DNA from: Chloroflexus islandicus | Lineage (GTDB): Bacteria; Chloroflexota; Chloroflexia; Chloroflexales; Chloroflexaceae | Direction of reading: 5' to 3' | Assembly: GCF_001650695.1 (NCBI RefSeq) | Contig: NZ_LWQS01000031.1 | Span: 1-64,000, forward strand | DNA: 64,000 nucleotides | In this document: positions 17,295-27,400 of the stretch, piece by piece | Layout: every line of letters starts with the position of its first letter | Numbering within the stretch: position 1 is the first letter of the stretch | The notes under the pieces: generated by a model | What the model saw: only the letters and a program-made list of their open reading frames with translations | The model's database searches: none | Told to the model about the DNA's origin: nothing | Made by a program: the position numbers and the translations under genes

Positions 17295-18046
17295 TCCCCC
17301 GTTGGGGGTGGGGGTAAGTTTTACCGCAGAGGGCGCTGAGGACGCAGAGGGGTAAGCATCCTGTCATTGAGCGGGCGCGCATCGCCCGCAGCAATCTCCC
17401 GCTTCAGCGGAACAGCCTACCTGAAGGGTGTCACTTCCCCTCCCCCAGCGGGGGAGGGGCTAGGGGTGGGGGCAAATTTTACCGCAGAGAGCGCTGAGGC
17501 CGCGGAGGGGAGAAGTATCCTGTCATTGCGAGGGCGCGCAGCGCCCGCAGCAATCTCCCGCTTCAGCGGAACAGCCTACCTGAAGGGTGTCACTTCCCCT
17601 CCCCCGCTGGGGGAGGGGCTAGGGGTGGGGGCAAATTTTACCGCAGAGAGCACTGAGGCCGCGGAGGGGAGAAGTATCCTGTCATTGCGAGGGCGCGCAT
17701 CGCCCGCAGCAATCTCCCGCTTCAGCGGAACAGCCTACCTGAAGGGTGTCACTTCCCCTCCCCCAGCGGGGGAGGGGCTAGGGGTGGGGGCAAATTTTAC
17801 CGCAGAGGGCGCAGAGGACGCAGAGGTGGGAAGCATCCTGTCATTGAGCGGGCGCGCAGCGCCCGCAGCAATCTCCCGCTTCAGCGGAACAGCCTACCTG
17901 AAGGGTGTCACTTCCCCTCCCCCAGCGGGGGAGGGGCTAGGGGTGGGGGCAAATTTTACCGCAGAGGGCGCAGAGGACGCAGAGGTGGGAAGCATCCTGT
18001 CATTGAGTGGGCGCGCAGCGCCCGCAGCAATCTCCCGCTTCAGCGC
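17295..18046. repeat. Composite tandem repeat with a 159-bp unit, about 4.7 copies
   Basis: Units start with AACAGCCTACCTGAAGG at 17411, 17570, 17729 and 17888, exactly 159 bases apart, and a partial copy precedes them from about 17295. Each unit joins three modules: a hairpin CCTCCCCC-AGC-GGGGGAGG, a GCAGAGG-type repeat (TTTTACCGCAGAGRGCGC), and a REP-like TCATTG ... GCAATCTCCCGCTTCAGCG unit. Copies differ by a few bases (GAGCGGGC against GCGAGGGC; AGC against GCT in the loop). Because 159 is divisible by three, a frame stays open for 230 codons through the array. I regard that as an artefact. Confidence 0.9.
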
Positions 18047-18071
18047 AGTACATGCCTGAGGGGATTCCTCG

Positions 18072-18168
18072 CGCTCTTGGGGGGGATTGCTTCGCCGCCG
18101 CTGGCGGCTCGCAATGACAATAGGGGAGTGGGAGATTGCTTCGCCTCGCTGCGCGAGGCTCGCAATAT
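18072..18168. repeat. Two REP-like units
   Basis: GGATTGCTTCGCCGCCGCTGG (continuing GCGGCTCGCAATGACA) covers about 18081-18118, and GAGATTGCTTCGCCTCGCTG (continuing CGCGAGGCTCGCAATA) about 18132-18166. The inner palindromes differ, as in the array at 1-885. The bases from 18169 to 18227 are AT-rich (ATTATGATATATATC) and could hold the promoter of the WD40 gene. Confidence 0.75.
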
Positions 18169-18227
18169 AGATTTAGGATTTTCAGCTATTATGATATATA
18201 TCAGGTTGGCTACAGAAAGGTTCCTCC

Positions 18228-20270
18228 ATGCCACCATTCCGTTGGCGCTGGCCTTGGCGCTGGCTCCTGTTCTTGCTCACGGGGTGCGGCGGTCTGACAC
18301 CTCTGCCAACCACCACACCGCCATTACCCCCACGACCGCCGATCGTTTCGCTCGACCGGCTCGCCGGGCAGCCCCTAGCCGGCCCGGCGCCACTGCTGAC
18401 CCCCGCCAACGCCGCTCAGGCCGTCACACTAGCCACGCTCGGCGGGATTGGCCGGCTGCAGGCGGCTTTCTGGCTCGATGACGGGCGCATCGCCCTTTCC
18501 ACCAATCTGGGACTGGCCCTCGTTGATCCGGCTACCGGCCAGACCGGCCCGCTCTTTGGTCCAGAACCGCCAGTGCTGGCGATCGGCGCCTTGCCGGGAC
18601 AACGCCTTCTGCTGCGGAGCCTCGATTCTCAGGCGCCGCTAAAGGAACTGCTGATCTGGGACGTAGCCGCGAATCGGGCCACGTCCGTGCCCATTCCGCT
18701 CGCGACGCGCCTGACCATAGCGCCTGACGGTACGCTCTTTGCCCTCCACACTGCCCGCATCGAACAGGTTGGGAGCAACTCGAACGTTAGCGAGGATGGG
18801 CGTCTGGTCATCACCGATGCCCAAGGCCGCGAGGTCCGCACGCTGACCGACCGCTCCGCTGGGGCCATCGCTTTCTCGCCTGACGGGCGCCTCCTAGCCA
18901 TCGGAAGGGCCGACTTCGCCACCCTGCCGCCGAAGCTCAGCATCGCCCTGATTGACCTAGCTTCGGGCGCCACCCGCCAGACCCTCACCGGTATCTCCTA
19001 TCAGGTCGAACGGCTATGCTTTGTACCCGGCACGCCGCTGCTCATCGTGCAGGAGAATGGCGGCGGAACCAGCCTGTGGGACGTGGAGAGCGGCCAGAAG
19101 CTCCGCGATCTGGGAACGCTGGCGGAAATCGCCGTTGCCCCCGATGGAGCGCAGGCAGCGGCGATCAAGGACGCGATCGTGCGCCGCTGGAGCCTGCCAG
19201 AGTGGCGCGAGTTACCGCCGCTCTCCGTGCCCGCCGAGGTCGCGCCCGGTCTTGCGGGCGCGTCACTGGCCTTTGCCCCCAATAGCGCGCATCTCATGGC
19301 GATTGGCGCCGAGCGACTGGCGGTCTGGGACACAACCGTGCCCGGTGCACCGCCCCTCACGCTCGCCTTTACCGCCGCGTTGCAGCAGGTGACGATTGCC
19401 CCCGACGGGGCGACCCTAGCGACGGCGGGTGGCCAAGAAAGCATCCTCTGGGATCTCGCCAGCGGCGAGGCGAGCTGGCGCATCTGGGCCGACCAGCCAG
19501 CGTTCGCCTTCACGCCCGATGGCAGCCAGATCCTCGTGCGCGTGCGACCGGCAGCCGAGCCGGGCGATCGTCTTGGCCTGCGCGATATGGCCGGCGACAC
19601 GCTCAGATTGCTTTCCCTGCCTGCCAACTCGCCTGCGTTTGCGGTATCTCCCACTGGAACCAGTGTCGTCATGGCCGCCTCACAGAGCCTGTTCCTGTAT
19701 GATCTGACTACCGGCGGGCCAATCTGGGCGATTGACACCCCGCCAACCCTAGGGGGCGCCTTGAGCGGCATGCCGAGTTTTTCGGACCCCATCTTTTCAC
19801 CCGACGGGCGCTTTGTGGCGATGGGCGCGGATGCCGAAATCCGCGTTTGGGACGCTGCCAATGGAACTCAGCTACGGGTCTTTACCCACAAGAGCGCCTT
19901 ATCAGGGGTGAATCACGTGGCCTTCGCACCCGACAGCGTCATACTGGCCTCCCTAACCCTCGACAGCGTGATCGTCTGGGACGTGGCGCGTGGCAAGGCC
20001 ATCCGCACCCTGAAGCTCGACGACCCCGAGCGCCTGCTTCGCCATCTCGCCTTTAGCCCCGACGGAGCGCTGCTGGCCGTAGCCACGAAGCGGAACGCGA
20101 GCGTACCGGAGAGCCACGTGCTCCTGTGGGAGATGGCAACCGGCCAAGTGGCGGCAACGCTGACCGGCCATCTTGGTGCGGTCACGTCTGTGGCGTTTGC
20201 CCCGGACGGAACGCTCTTAGCCACGGCAGCAACTGATGGCACAGTGCGCCTGTGGGGGGTGCGCCCCTGA
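18228..20270 (+). CDS. WD40-like beta-propeller lipoprotein
   Basis: A 680-residue putative lipoprotein: a short basic N-terminus, a hydrophobic stretch and the lipobox LLTGC with C20 as the lipidation site, followed by a Pro/Thr-rich linker. The rest is made of repeated beta-propeller blades with the pattern AFSPDGRLLAIG ... ALIDLASG, LAFAPNSAHLMAIGAERLAVWD, IFSPDGRFVAMGADAEIRVWDAANG, AFAPDGTLLATAATDGTVRLW. The blade count suggests two propellers of about seven blades. Such proteins are usually binding platforms with no enzymatic activity. There is no kinase domain as in WD40-containing Ser/Thr kinases. The start codon sits after GGTTCCTCC, which is not a ribosome-binding site, so initiation is not certain. 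Repeats end 60 bases upstream. Confidence 0.85.
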   Translation: MPPFRWRWPWRWLLFLLTGCGGLTPLPTTTPPLPPRPPIVSLDRLAGQPLAGPAPLLTPANAAQAVTLATLGGIGRLQAAFWLDDGRIALSTNLGLALVDPATGQTGPLFGPEPPVLAIGALPGQRLLLRSLDSQAPLKELLIWDVAANRATSVPIPLATRLTIAPDGTLFALHTARIEQVGSNSNVSEDGRLVITDAQGREVRTLTDRSAGAIAFSPDGRLLAIGRADFATLPPKLSIALIDLASGATRQTLTGISYQVERLCFVPGTPLLIVQENGGGTSLWDVESGQKLRDLGTLAEIAVAPDGAQAAAIKDAIVRRWSLPEWRELPPLSVPAEVAPGLAGASLAFAPNSAHLMAIGAERLAVWDTTVPGAPPLTLAFTAALQQVTIAPDGATLATAGGQESILWDLASGEASWRIWADQPAFAFTPDGSQILVRVRPAAEPGDRLGLRDMAGDTLRLLSLPANSPAFAVSPTGTSVVMAASQSLFLYDLTTGGPIWAIDTPPTLGGALSGMPSFSDPIFSPDGRFVAMGADAEIRVWDAANGTQLRVFTHKSALSGVNHVAFAPDSVILASLTLDSVIVWDVARGKAIRTLKLDDPERLLRHLAFSPDGALLAVATKRNASVPESHVLLWEMATGQVAATLTGHLGAVTSVAFAPDGTLLATAATDGTVRLWGVRP

Positions 20271-20642
20271 ACCGCGGTGCTGTGCCGGCGTATGAATATT
20301 AAACACATGTAAGGATCGCCCTTGTGGAGAACTACGTAACGTTGCTGCACCGCCACATCTGGAATACCTCGGCGGCATAGGCACCGCGGCATGGGCCGGT
20401 TGAAGGTTAGCTATGCAAATCAGATCAGGGCGCAGCCTCTGGCGAGGCGACATAATCTCCCACACTGAGCGGGTGACGAGATACGCGGATGGGTACAGAG
20501 AGTATGCTCGCCAGTCGCTGCTAGCGTTCCTAGTTGGGCAGTAGCACGTTCCTATCCAGCCGTAGCGGTACCGAGCGTGATGGTTATTACGGCGTAGCAA
20601 CGTTTCCAATCTAGCTGGGAATACCTATACCGGAGGAAGACT
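20271..20642. other. Intergenic, nothing recognised
   Basis: No gene, RNA or repeat of the families described elsewhere is visible in this 372-base stretch. The end (CGGAGGAAGACT) is the ribosome-binding site of the next gene. Confidence 0.5.
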
Positions 20643-21314
20643 ATGACAAACCGTCGCACGAGTACTTGCCCGGAGCTTGGAGGTAATCGTACCCGCAAAT
20701 ATTCAGTGGATCTAGGGCGTTATACTGCTCTTCATAGTGAAGGACGGCATCTGATTTCCACATGGTTTCAGCGCGCTTGGCAAAAAAGAGATTGCCATAA
20801 GGACGAAGCTTTTGAACCTTTTATCTTTACATGGTTTGCATTCAATGGTTGGGCCGCTTGTGTCACCGAGCAAGATACTGATCGTGATATGATCAATGCA
20901 CTTGCCTTGGATGAAAGAATAAATAGTACATTTACAAGTCTTATAGAAAGCGATACGAAATTCAAACAAATTAGTAATAGATTTTTTGAATTTCTTCCCA
21001 TTTTTGATGTCAGATCGCTACAAAAGAAAAGAATTCTCCGCTACAACTCAGGCGACCGAAGAAAATTGGTAAATTTCTATCTTGAAAAAGGGGTCACAAA
21101 ATTCGAACCAAAATGTTGGAAATGTCATCACGATAATAACGAAACGGCTCCAATGGATTGGAGCCATTTCATCACCGCCGTCTATCAAGTGCGGTGTAAT
21201 CTCTTTCATGGCTGGAAAGCCGCACATTCCGAGATGGATCAAGTCATTGTCCATTCAGCATATCTGTCACTGGCCATGTTTCTTTTCAAGGCGGGTTACA
21301 TCGACCCATTATGA
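20643..21314 (+). CDS. HEPN-like protein with R-x4-H motif, possibly acquired
   Basis: A 223-residue helical protein preceded by a strong ribosome-binding site (GGAGGAAG, 4-5 bases before ATG). The C-terminal segment YQVRCNLFHGWKAAHSEMD, with R184 and H189, fits the R-x4-6-H motif of HEPN domains, many of which are RNases in toxin-antitoxin, abortive-infection or CRISPR systems. The N-terminal half (LISTWFQRAWQKR ... FIFTWFAFNGWAACV) resembles other uncharacterised HEPN-type proteins with a Trp-rich first helix. A Cys-His cluster (CWKCHH) precedes the motif. The gene is markedly less GC-rich than its neighbours, which suggests transfer. No nucleotidyltransferase or other partner is adjacent. 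Confidence 0.6.
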   Translation: MTNRRTSTCPELGGNRTRKYSVDLGRYTALHSEGRHLISTWFQRAWQKRDCHKDEAFEPFIFTWFAFNGWAACVTEQDTDRDMINALALDERINSTFTSLIESDTKFKQISNRFFEFLPIFDVRSLQKKRILRYNSGDRRKLVNFYLEKGVTKFEPKCWKCHHDNNETAPMDWSHFITAVYQVRCNLFHGWKAAHSEMDQVIVHSAYLSLAMFLFKAGYIDPL

Positions 21315-21645
21315 GCGGATGGTGAACCACCCCTACCGGCCATACCGCGCAGACAGCACCTCAGCCCCCAACCGGCCCAGCAGGCCACGCCCGCCCTCTA
21401 CCTCCGGATGTCATTCCCCATCCGCCAGCGCGCTGGAAGCACAACTGACAGATGGCGTCCTGCCAAGCCATTGTGATTGCCATTGAGCAACAACGCTGCA
21501 ATCTGCGCCAAACGTCAAGACAGCTTGGTGTACCATGAGCCATAGGCAATTCAGGCACAATACCTGCGACCAAGCTCAGCATTACATTGCGCACCTGACC
21601 GGAAATGAGGCATCATACGGCAGTGCGACGTGATACGTAACACCC
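21315..21645. other. Intergenic, nothing recognised
   Basis: The 331 bases between the HEPN-like gene and the metalloprotease show no supportable gene, RNA or family repeat. The following gene has no obvious ribosome-binding site. Confidence 0.5.
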
Positions 21646-23340
21646 ATGCGCCACCTGCTCGCCATCTTCATCGCTCTGACTCTGCTCATCCCGGCGGGAT
21701 CACGGCTGCCGCTCGCGGTAGCGCCAGCCAATCCGCCGCCGATCCGCACGCCAGCCTGCCCGCAGCCGATCTACCCCGATGCGGCGGCCATGCTGGCGGT
21801 GTTGCCGCAGGCGAACTACGACTGCACCGAGCAGATCGCAGCGGCGTTGCGGCCACGGATCGAGCCGGAGCATGTGACTGCGCTGTTGGACATCGCCAGC
21901 GATGCGACGGTCGATGATCGAACCCGGCGCAATGCGCTGCGTATCTTGGGCCGGTTGGCCGAGAGCGGGCCGGCGACGCGGGCCCGCGAGTTGATGGCGC
22001 AGCAGCAGGGTGCCGTGCAGGCAACGGCAATAACGCTGCTTGAGCGCGAACACGATAACTTTCTGCTCCAAGATGCGGTCTGGCTGCTCGATGGCATCTA
22101 TTACCCAAGCTGGGCCGCGGCGACGGCGCTCGAACAGGTGGCGCTCACGGCTGGCTACGCGCCGGCCTTGCGCTATCGCGCCGCTCGCGCTCGCGCAAGG
22201 CTGATCGCCGCCGAACGCGGGCCGCTTAGCGTGGGGGCGCATGAGTTTATCGCGGCGGCGCTAGCCAGCGCCGATCCCGGTGTGCGCACCGCCGCCGCTG
22301 AAGCGATCAGTTTTCTGCGTGATGACCAGCTCGGCGAGCGCGCAATGTGGCAGCACGCGGTGGCGGCGGCGCTGGCCGCCGAGCAGCCGTTACAAGTGGC
22401 CACCGATAGCGGCGACCCGCGGGGTGCGGCGTTGCTTACCTTCCTTGAGAGTACGCCGACGGTGCTGACTGCGCGGGCAGCGTTGGCTCGCGCCGCCGAC
22501 CGGCTGGCCGGCGAGTGGGCCGCGGCGCCGCGCTTTACCGCTGTGCGCCAAGCCTACGAGCAACTGGCCTTGCCGGTCGAGGCTACGACACCGACCGTTA
22601 CGCTCCGCACCGGCCCTGCCGCTGCGACCGATGCTGATATGTTGGCAGCGACGGTGACCAACGCTTATGCGCAGACCCGCCGCTTGCTGGGGCCGGTTGG
22701 CGACACGCCAATCCCCGGCGAAGAGCGGATGCCGCTGCGGGTGCTGATCTTTCCCAGCCAAGCCGCGTATCGCGACTACATGCGCGCCTTTACACCCTTT
22801 ACCGTCGATGTTGATGGCATTTACGACGTGCAGCAGAACACGCTTTACAGCTACCGGCGCGGCGAAGGCCAGACTGCGAATACGCTTGACGCGACGCTGC
22901 GGCACGAGACGGCCCATGCCGTCACTGCCGCGTACCTCTTCCCCGGCCAGTGGCTCAGCCCCGGCTACCACGCCGAGCCAAAAGGTTGGTTTGATGAAGG
23001 TTTGGCCGAAGTGATGGCTGCGCAGACCCAACCTAAGGGGCCGCTGCAACCGCACCGCCGCCATCTTGCCACGATCTGCGCGCTGCCGCTCAAACCGGCG
23101 CTGGCCGATCTGGTAGCCCGCCGCGAGGGGTACGATCAGTACGGGATGTTCGACTACCCGGCGGCATGGGCGCTGATGCACTTCCTGCTCACCGAACGGC
23201 CAGCCGCTGCTGCCGCCTTCAGCCATGCGTGGCGCACCCAAACCTACCGCCTGCGCGATTGGCCGCAGTTGGGCGGCTGGCCGGATTGGGCCGCCGCTGA
23301 AGCCGATTGGCACGCTGCAATTGACCGGTGGTGCCAGTAA
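21646..23340 (+). CDS. Secreted HEAT-repeat zinc metalloprotease (peptidase MA-like)
   Basis: A 564-residue exported protein with a signal peptide at residues 1-27 (RHLLAIFIALTLLIPAGSRL). Residues about 50-280 are HEAT-type helical repeats (TRRNALRILGRLAESGPA, DPGVRTAAAEAISFLRDDQ). The C-terminal half is a gluzincin-type domain: zinc motif H420-E421-TA-H424 in TLRHETAHAVTAAYLFPG and the third-ligand glutamate E451 in GWFDEGLAEVMAAQ. This arrangement, plus a large cysteine-poor domain, matches the peptidase-MA-like family. The enzyme should act outside the cytoplasm; the substrate is unknown. A 7-bp hairpin follows the stop at 23349. Confidence 0.85.
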   Translation: MRHLLAIFIALTLLIPAGSRLPLAVAPANPPPIRTPACPQPIYPDAAAMLAVLPQANYDCTEQIAAALRPRIEPEHVTALLDIASDATVDDRTRRNALRILGRLAESGPATRARELMAQQQGAVQATAITLLEREHDNFLLQDAVWLLDGIYYPSWAAATALEQVALTAGYAPALRYRAARARARLIAAERGPLSVGAHEFIAAALASADPGVRTAAAEAISFLRDDQLGERAMWQHAVAAALAAEQPLQVATDSGDPRGAALLTFLESTPTVLTARAALARAADRLAGEWAAAPRFTAVRQAYEQLALPVEATTPTVTLRTGPAAATDADMLAATVTNAYAQTRRLLGPVGDTPIPGEERMPLRVLIFPSQAAYRDYMRAFTPFTVDVDGIYDVQQNTLYSYRRGEGQTANTLDATLRHETAHAVTAAYLFPGQWLSPGYHAEPKGWFDEGLAEVMAAQTQPKGPLQPHRRHLATICALPLKPALADLVARREGYDQYGMFDYPAAWALMHFLLTERPAAAAAFSHAWRTQTYRLRDWPQLGGWPDWAAAEADWHAAIDRWCQ

Positions 23341-23348
23341 ACCTGTAA

Positions 23349-23367
23349 AGCCGCAGGCTGTGCGGCT
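23349..23367 (+). terminator. Short hairpin behind the metalloprotease gene
   Basis: AGCCGCA-GGCTG-TGCGGCT lies 9 bases after the stop codon. The stem is only 7 bp and the following T run is short, so the call is tentative. Confidence 0.4.
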
Positions 23368-23493
23368 CTTGCCGCATCGAGCACCCCAAGCGTACAGCCG
23401 CACGCCGGACGGCTCCCCACCCCTTCGTACTCAAGCATATCGGCCCGAGAGATGATACAATAAAAAGAAATGTTCTCGCTATTGAGTTATTGT

Positions 23494-23730
23494 ATGCCAA
23501 CCATTCTTATCATTGGCCCGTATCGTTTTTTCTTTGTCTCGCTAGATCACGGTGAACCACCGCATATCCACATTCAGCGCGAGCGGTTGGTGGCGAAATT
23601 TTGGCTCGATCCAGTTCAGCTTGAAAAGTCGGGAGGCTTCAAAGCCCAAGAACTTAATCGAATTGGCAAGCTCGTACAGCAGCATCAGACGTACCTACTG
23701 GAGCGATGGCATGAATACTTTGGCGCATGA
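23494..23730 (+). CDS. DUF4160 family small protein
   Basis: A 78-residue protein. The start at 23494 (MPTILIIGPYRFFFVSLDH) is chosen because DUF4160 proteins begin MPxxxxxxGYxFxF and continue with HGEPPHIHIQRERLVAKFWL, as seen here; an earlier in-frame ATG at 23470 adds eight atypical residues. The HxPHIHV-type motif is the family hallmark. DUF4160 genes are typically followed by a DUF2442 gene, as here, and the pair has been suspected of being a toxin-antitoxin-like module. The biochemical function is not established. The stop overlaps the next gene by 20 bases. Confidence 0.85.
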   Translation: MPTILIIGPYRFFFVSLDHGEPPHIHIQRERLVAKFWLDPVQLEKSGGFKAQELNRIGKLVQQHQTYLLERWHEYFGA

Positions 23731-24016
23731 TTTGCAGCTTGCCCGTGCGCAAGCAGTAAGCGTGACCGAAGATATGTTGGTGATAGAATTGAAGGATGGC
23801 CGTAGCATAAGTGTACCTTTGGTATGGTATCCACGTTTATGGTATGGCCAGCAACACGAGCGGGAACACGTCGAAATTATTGGTGACGGCGAATATCTTC
23901 ACTGGCCTGATCTTGATGAAGACTTGAGCGTCAGCGGTATTCTCGCCGGCCGGCGATCAGCCGAGAGTCCGGAATCGCTGAAGCGGTGGCTAGCTAGCCG
24001 TCAGTCGAAGGAGTAA
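23711..24016 (+). CDS. DUF2442 family protein, partner of DUF4160
   Basis: A 101-residue protein starting inside the last codons of the DUF4160 gene. It shows the DUF2442 pattern: a strand VTEDMLVIELKDGRSISVPLVWYPRL, then IGDGEYLHWPDLDEDLSVSGILAGR and a basic C-terminus. DUF2442 proteins are small, mostly beta, and often encoded beside DUF4160 or RelE-like proteins. A role as antitoxin or DNA-binding partner is inference. Overlap with the upstream gene suggests translational coupling. Confidence 0.85.
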   Translation: MNTLAHDLQLARAQAVSVTEDMLVIELKDGRSISVPLVWYPRLWYGQQHEREHVEIIGDGEYLHWPDLDEDLSVSGILAGRRSAESPESLKRWLASRQSKE

Positions 24017-24054
24017 CCCGCTTACCCTCGCTATCATGTATTCCAAACCCGACC

Positions 24055-24432
24055 ATGCTCACTGCCCTCAAAACCCGCGCTCGCGCGCTCAAACGCGAAG
24101 CCTACGCGCTCGCCATCGCCATGCGCGATCCGCGCACGCCGTGGTACGCCAAAGCATTTGTGGCCTTGGTGATAGCGCATACCTTCAGCCCCATCGACCT
24201 CATTCCCGATTTCATCCCGGTCTTGGGGTATCTCGATGATCTCATCATCACGCCATTAGGCATCTTCTTCGCTCTCAAACTGATCCCTCCCGCGGTGATG
24301 GCTGAGGCGCGGCAGCAAGCGGCCACCCGTATGGCGCACGAGAAGCCGGTGAGTTGGGCCGGCGCCGTGCTGGTGATTGGCGTCTGGATCATCGCTATCG
24401 GCGTGATTGGGTGGATCGTGATAGGCAACTAG
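24055..24432 (+). CDS. YkvA-like DUF1232 membrane protein
   Basis: A 125-residue protein with the DUF1232 core WYAKAFVALVIAHTFSPIDLIPDFIPVLGYLDD followed by a hydrophobic segment (LIITPLGIFFALKLIPPAVM), and a C-terminal transmembrane helix (WAGAVLVIGVWIIAIGVIGWIVIG). The SPIDLIPDFIPVLGYLDD core is diagnostic of the family. The molecular role of the family is unknown. It follows the DUF2442 gene by 38 bases and may belong to the same transcript. Confidence 0.88.
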   Translation: MLTALKTRARALKREAYALAIAMRDPRTPWYAKAFVALVIAHTFSPIDLIPDFIPVLGYLDDLIITPLGIFFALKLIPPAVMAEARQQAATRMAHEKPVSWAGAVLVIGVWIIAIGVIGWIVIGN

Positions 24433-24479
24433 TGCGCTCATATCCCAAATGATGCCACCATGACATAGGGCAGACACAG

Positions 24480-27400
24480 GTGATACTCCCTGATAACGCG
24501 ATTGCTACCCCCAATCTACCGCCAGCGCCGCGATTATTCGGTCGCCAGCGCCACGTCCATGCTATTCAAGCCCTGCTCAGCGAAACCCGCCTCGTCACGA
24601 TCACTGGCGCTGGCGGCAGCGGGAAGAGCCATCTGGCCCTGCATATTGCCCACTCGCTGATGGCACGGTTCCCTGATGGGGTCTGGTGGTGCGAGCTTGG
24701 GCCAGTCGCTGATCCGTCGTTAGCACCTTATGCCGTCACAACGGCACTGGGCATCACCGAGGTGACGAGTTCGCCGATCACAGCCTTGATCGGGCGGATT
24801 GGCTCATTACCGTGCGTGTTGGTTGTCGATGGGTGCGAGCATCTGACCACAGCGATAGCCGGGTTGGTGGAAACGCTCCTGCGCCATTGCCCCGGCTTGC
24901 ATATCCTCGCCACCAGCTTGCAGCCGCTCGGAGCAGCCGGCGAACAGCTCTATCCATTGCCGCCGCTCCCGCCGCCGCCAGATGACCTTCCGCTCTCCCG
25001 GTTGGCCGCTCAGCCGGCAGTAGCCCTCTTTGTTGCCCGCGCAACCGCCGTTGCGCCAGCGTTCCGCCTTACCGCCGAGAATGCCCCGTTGATCGCCTCG
25101 CTCTGCCGGCGGCTGGATGGCCTGCCGCTGGCGATTGAGTTGGCTGCGGCGCGTGCCGGGTTGCTGAGCCTCGCCCAACTTGAGCACTATGTGACCGAGA
25201 GTCTGGCGGTGTTGGGCAGCGATTCAGATGCTCCGCGCCGCACGCTTACTGCCACCCTGACGTGGGGGTATCGCTTATTGAGTGACGCTGAACAGCACCT
25301 GTTCCGGCGGCTGGCCGTCTTTCCGGGCAGCTTTACGCTGGCAGCCGCCGCTGCGATGGCCGGCGCCAGCGAACCGGTTGTGCTCGAAACGCTAGCAGGA
25401 CTGGTACGCAAGTCGATGGTAGTGGTGAGCAACCTGCCGGCGCAGGGGGTGGCCCGCTATCGCCTGCTCGAACCGGTGCGCCTGTTTGCCCGCGACCGGT
25501 TGGATGAAGCTGGCGAGATGGCAATCATGCGCGATCGCCATCTGAGGTGGGTGTTACAACTGGTTGAAGCCGCCAGCGACCAGCCTTTAGGGCCAATCAG
25601 CGGCGCTGCCATCGCCCGGCTGGCGGCAGAGTACGATAACCTGCGCGCGGCGCTGCGGTGGGTGATCACTTCCCAGCAAGGGGAAGCCGGGTTACGGCTG
25701 ATCGTGGCGCTGTTTCGCTTTTGGTTCCAGCGCGGGCCGCTCGGTGAAGCGCGCCATTGGATTGGCGAAATCCTCCGCCTGCCTGCCGCAGCGCCATCTT
25801 TGCTCCGCGCTCGCGCTGCCTTTGCCGCCGGTCGCTTGGCCTGCCGGCAGGGTGATGACCACAATGCCCTTGTGTACGGGCGCGAAAGTTTGCAGCTCGC
25901 GCAAGCAGCCGGCGACCGCGAAATTGAAGCGCGGGCGCTTGACTTGCTCGGTCTGGTGCATCACGATGTGAACGCTTTCGTGGAAGCTATAAACTACCAT
26001 CAGGCGGCGCTGGCCATCCGCCGTGAGTTGGGTGATGCGTATGCGATCGCCGTCTCGCTAAACAACCTCGGTCTGGTGCATTTCGACCGGGCTGATTATG
26101 ATGAGGCCGCCGCCTGTTTTACCGCTGCGCTGGAAGCGGCTGCCCACGCCAATACGTCATTCTTGCCGGCGTGGCAAAATCTGGCCGAGATTGCCTTGGC
26201 GCGCGGCGATCACGAGACGGCTGCGGCGCATGCGTACCGGCTGTTGGCACAGGCCGAAGCTGCCGGCGATCAGTTCACAAACGCGATGGCGACCGTCACG
26301 CTCGCAGCGGCTGCCTATAACGCCAACGACTTGGCGGCGGCTGCCCGTTTCAGCGCGCAGGCGCTGGCTGCCTTGCGCCGGCTCGATGGGCCGGCGTGGG
26401 AGGCCGATACGCTGCGGGTGATGGGTGATCTGGCGGTGACGGAAGGCGATCTGGCCGCAGCCAAGGCGCGGTACACCGAGGCGATGGCGGCATCCGATCG
26501 GGCCAATTCGACCCGTGGCCGCGGCATGATACTGGCCCGGCTGGCATGCTTGGCAGTGCAGCAGGGTGAAAGCGGGCTAGCCGTTGCCCACGCGCGCGAG
26601 GCGGTGGCATTGTTGGCGCCTACCGGCCATCTCCATCCGCTGATTGAGGCGCTGGAAGCCCTAGCGGTTGCGCTAGCCGCCACCGCTCCGCGCACCGCCG
26701 CGACGCTCTTAGCAAGCGCGCAAACCGAACGTGACCGGCGGCGCATCCCGCGCCTGCCGCCATGGCGCGACCTGATTGAGCACATCGCTGCACATGTGGG
26801 CGAAACAACCCCAGTCGCGCTGGCGACGGCGGTAGCGCTGGCAATGGAACCAAACCGGGCGACGGCCCCGTCTGATCCCGGCCCGGTGCTGCGCGCGTGC
26901 GCGCTTGGCCCGATCCGGGTGAGCATCAATGGCCAGCCAGTGCCAGCCACGGCGTGGACCTACCGCAAAGCGCGTGAATTGTTCTTTTATTTGCTCGACC
27001 GCTCGCCGGCAACCAAAGCGGCCATTGGCCTCGCCCTGTGGCCCAACGCTTCGCCAGCCCAATTGCGCAACTACCTGCACCGGAGCTTGCACTTCATCCG
27101 CCACGCGCTTGGCAATATGGCCTATATTCGCTTTGCCAACGACGCTTATGCCGTTAACAATGAGTTGCCGTTATGGTACGACGTGGCGCGCTTCGAGCAG
27201 TGTATGCGGGAGGTGGCTGGACTTGGCCCGATCGCCAGTTTGACGGCGCCTCAGCGTAGCCAAGCCATCACCTTGCTCAGCGAGGCGACGGCGCTCTGGC
27301 GCGGTGAGTTTCTCGCCGATCTTGATGTGGGCGAATGGGCCATCCTGCGCCGCGAAGAGCTGCGCGCCGCTTTTATACAGGCGTTGCTTGATCTCGGTCA

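Noticed and set aside
17367..18059. A 230-codon open frame across the tandem repeat, which could be read as a repetitive protein
   Set aside because: It stays open only because the repeat unit is 159 bases, a multiple of three. It contains GC-rich hairpins and REP units known from non-coding places here, and it lacks a ribosome-binding site.
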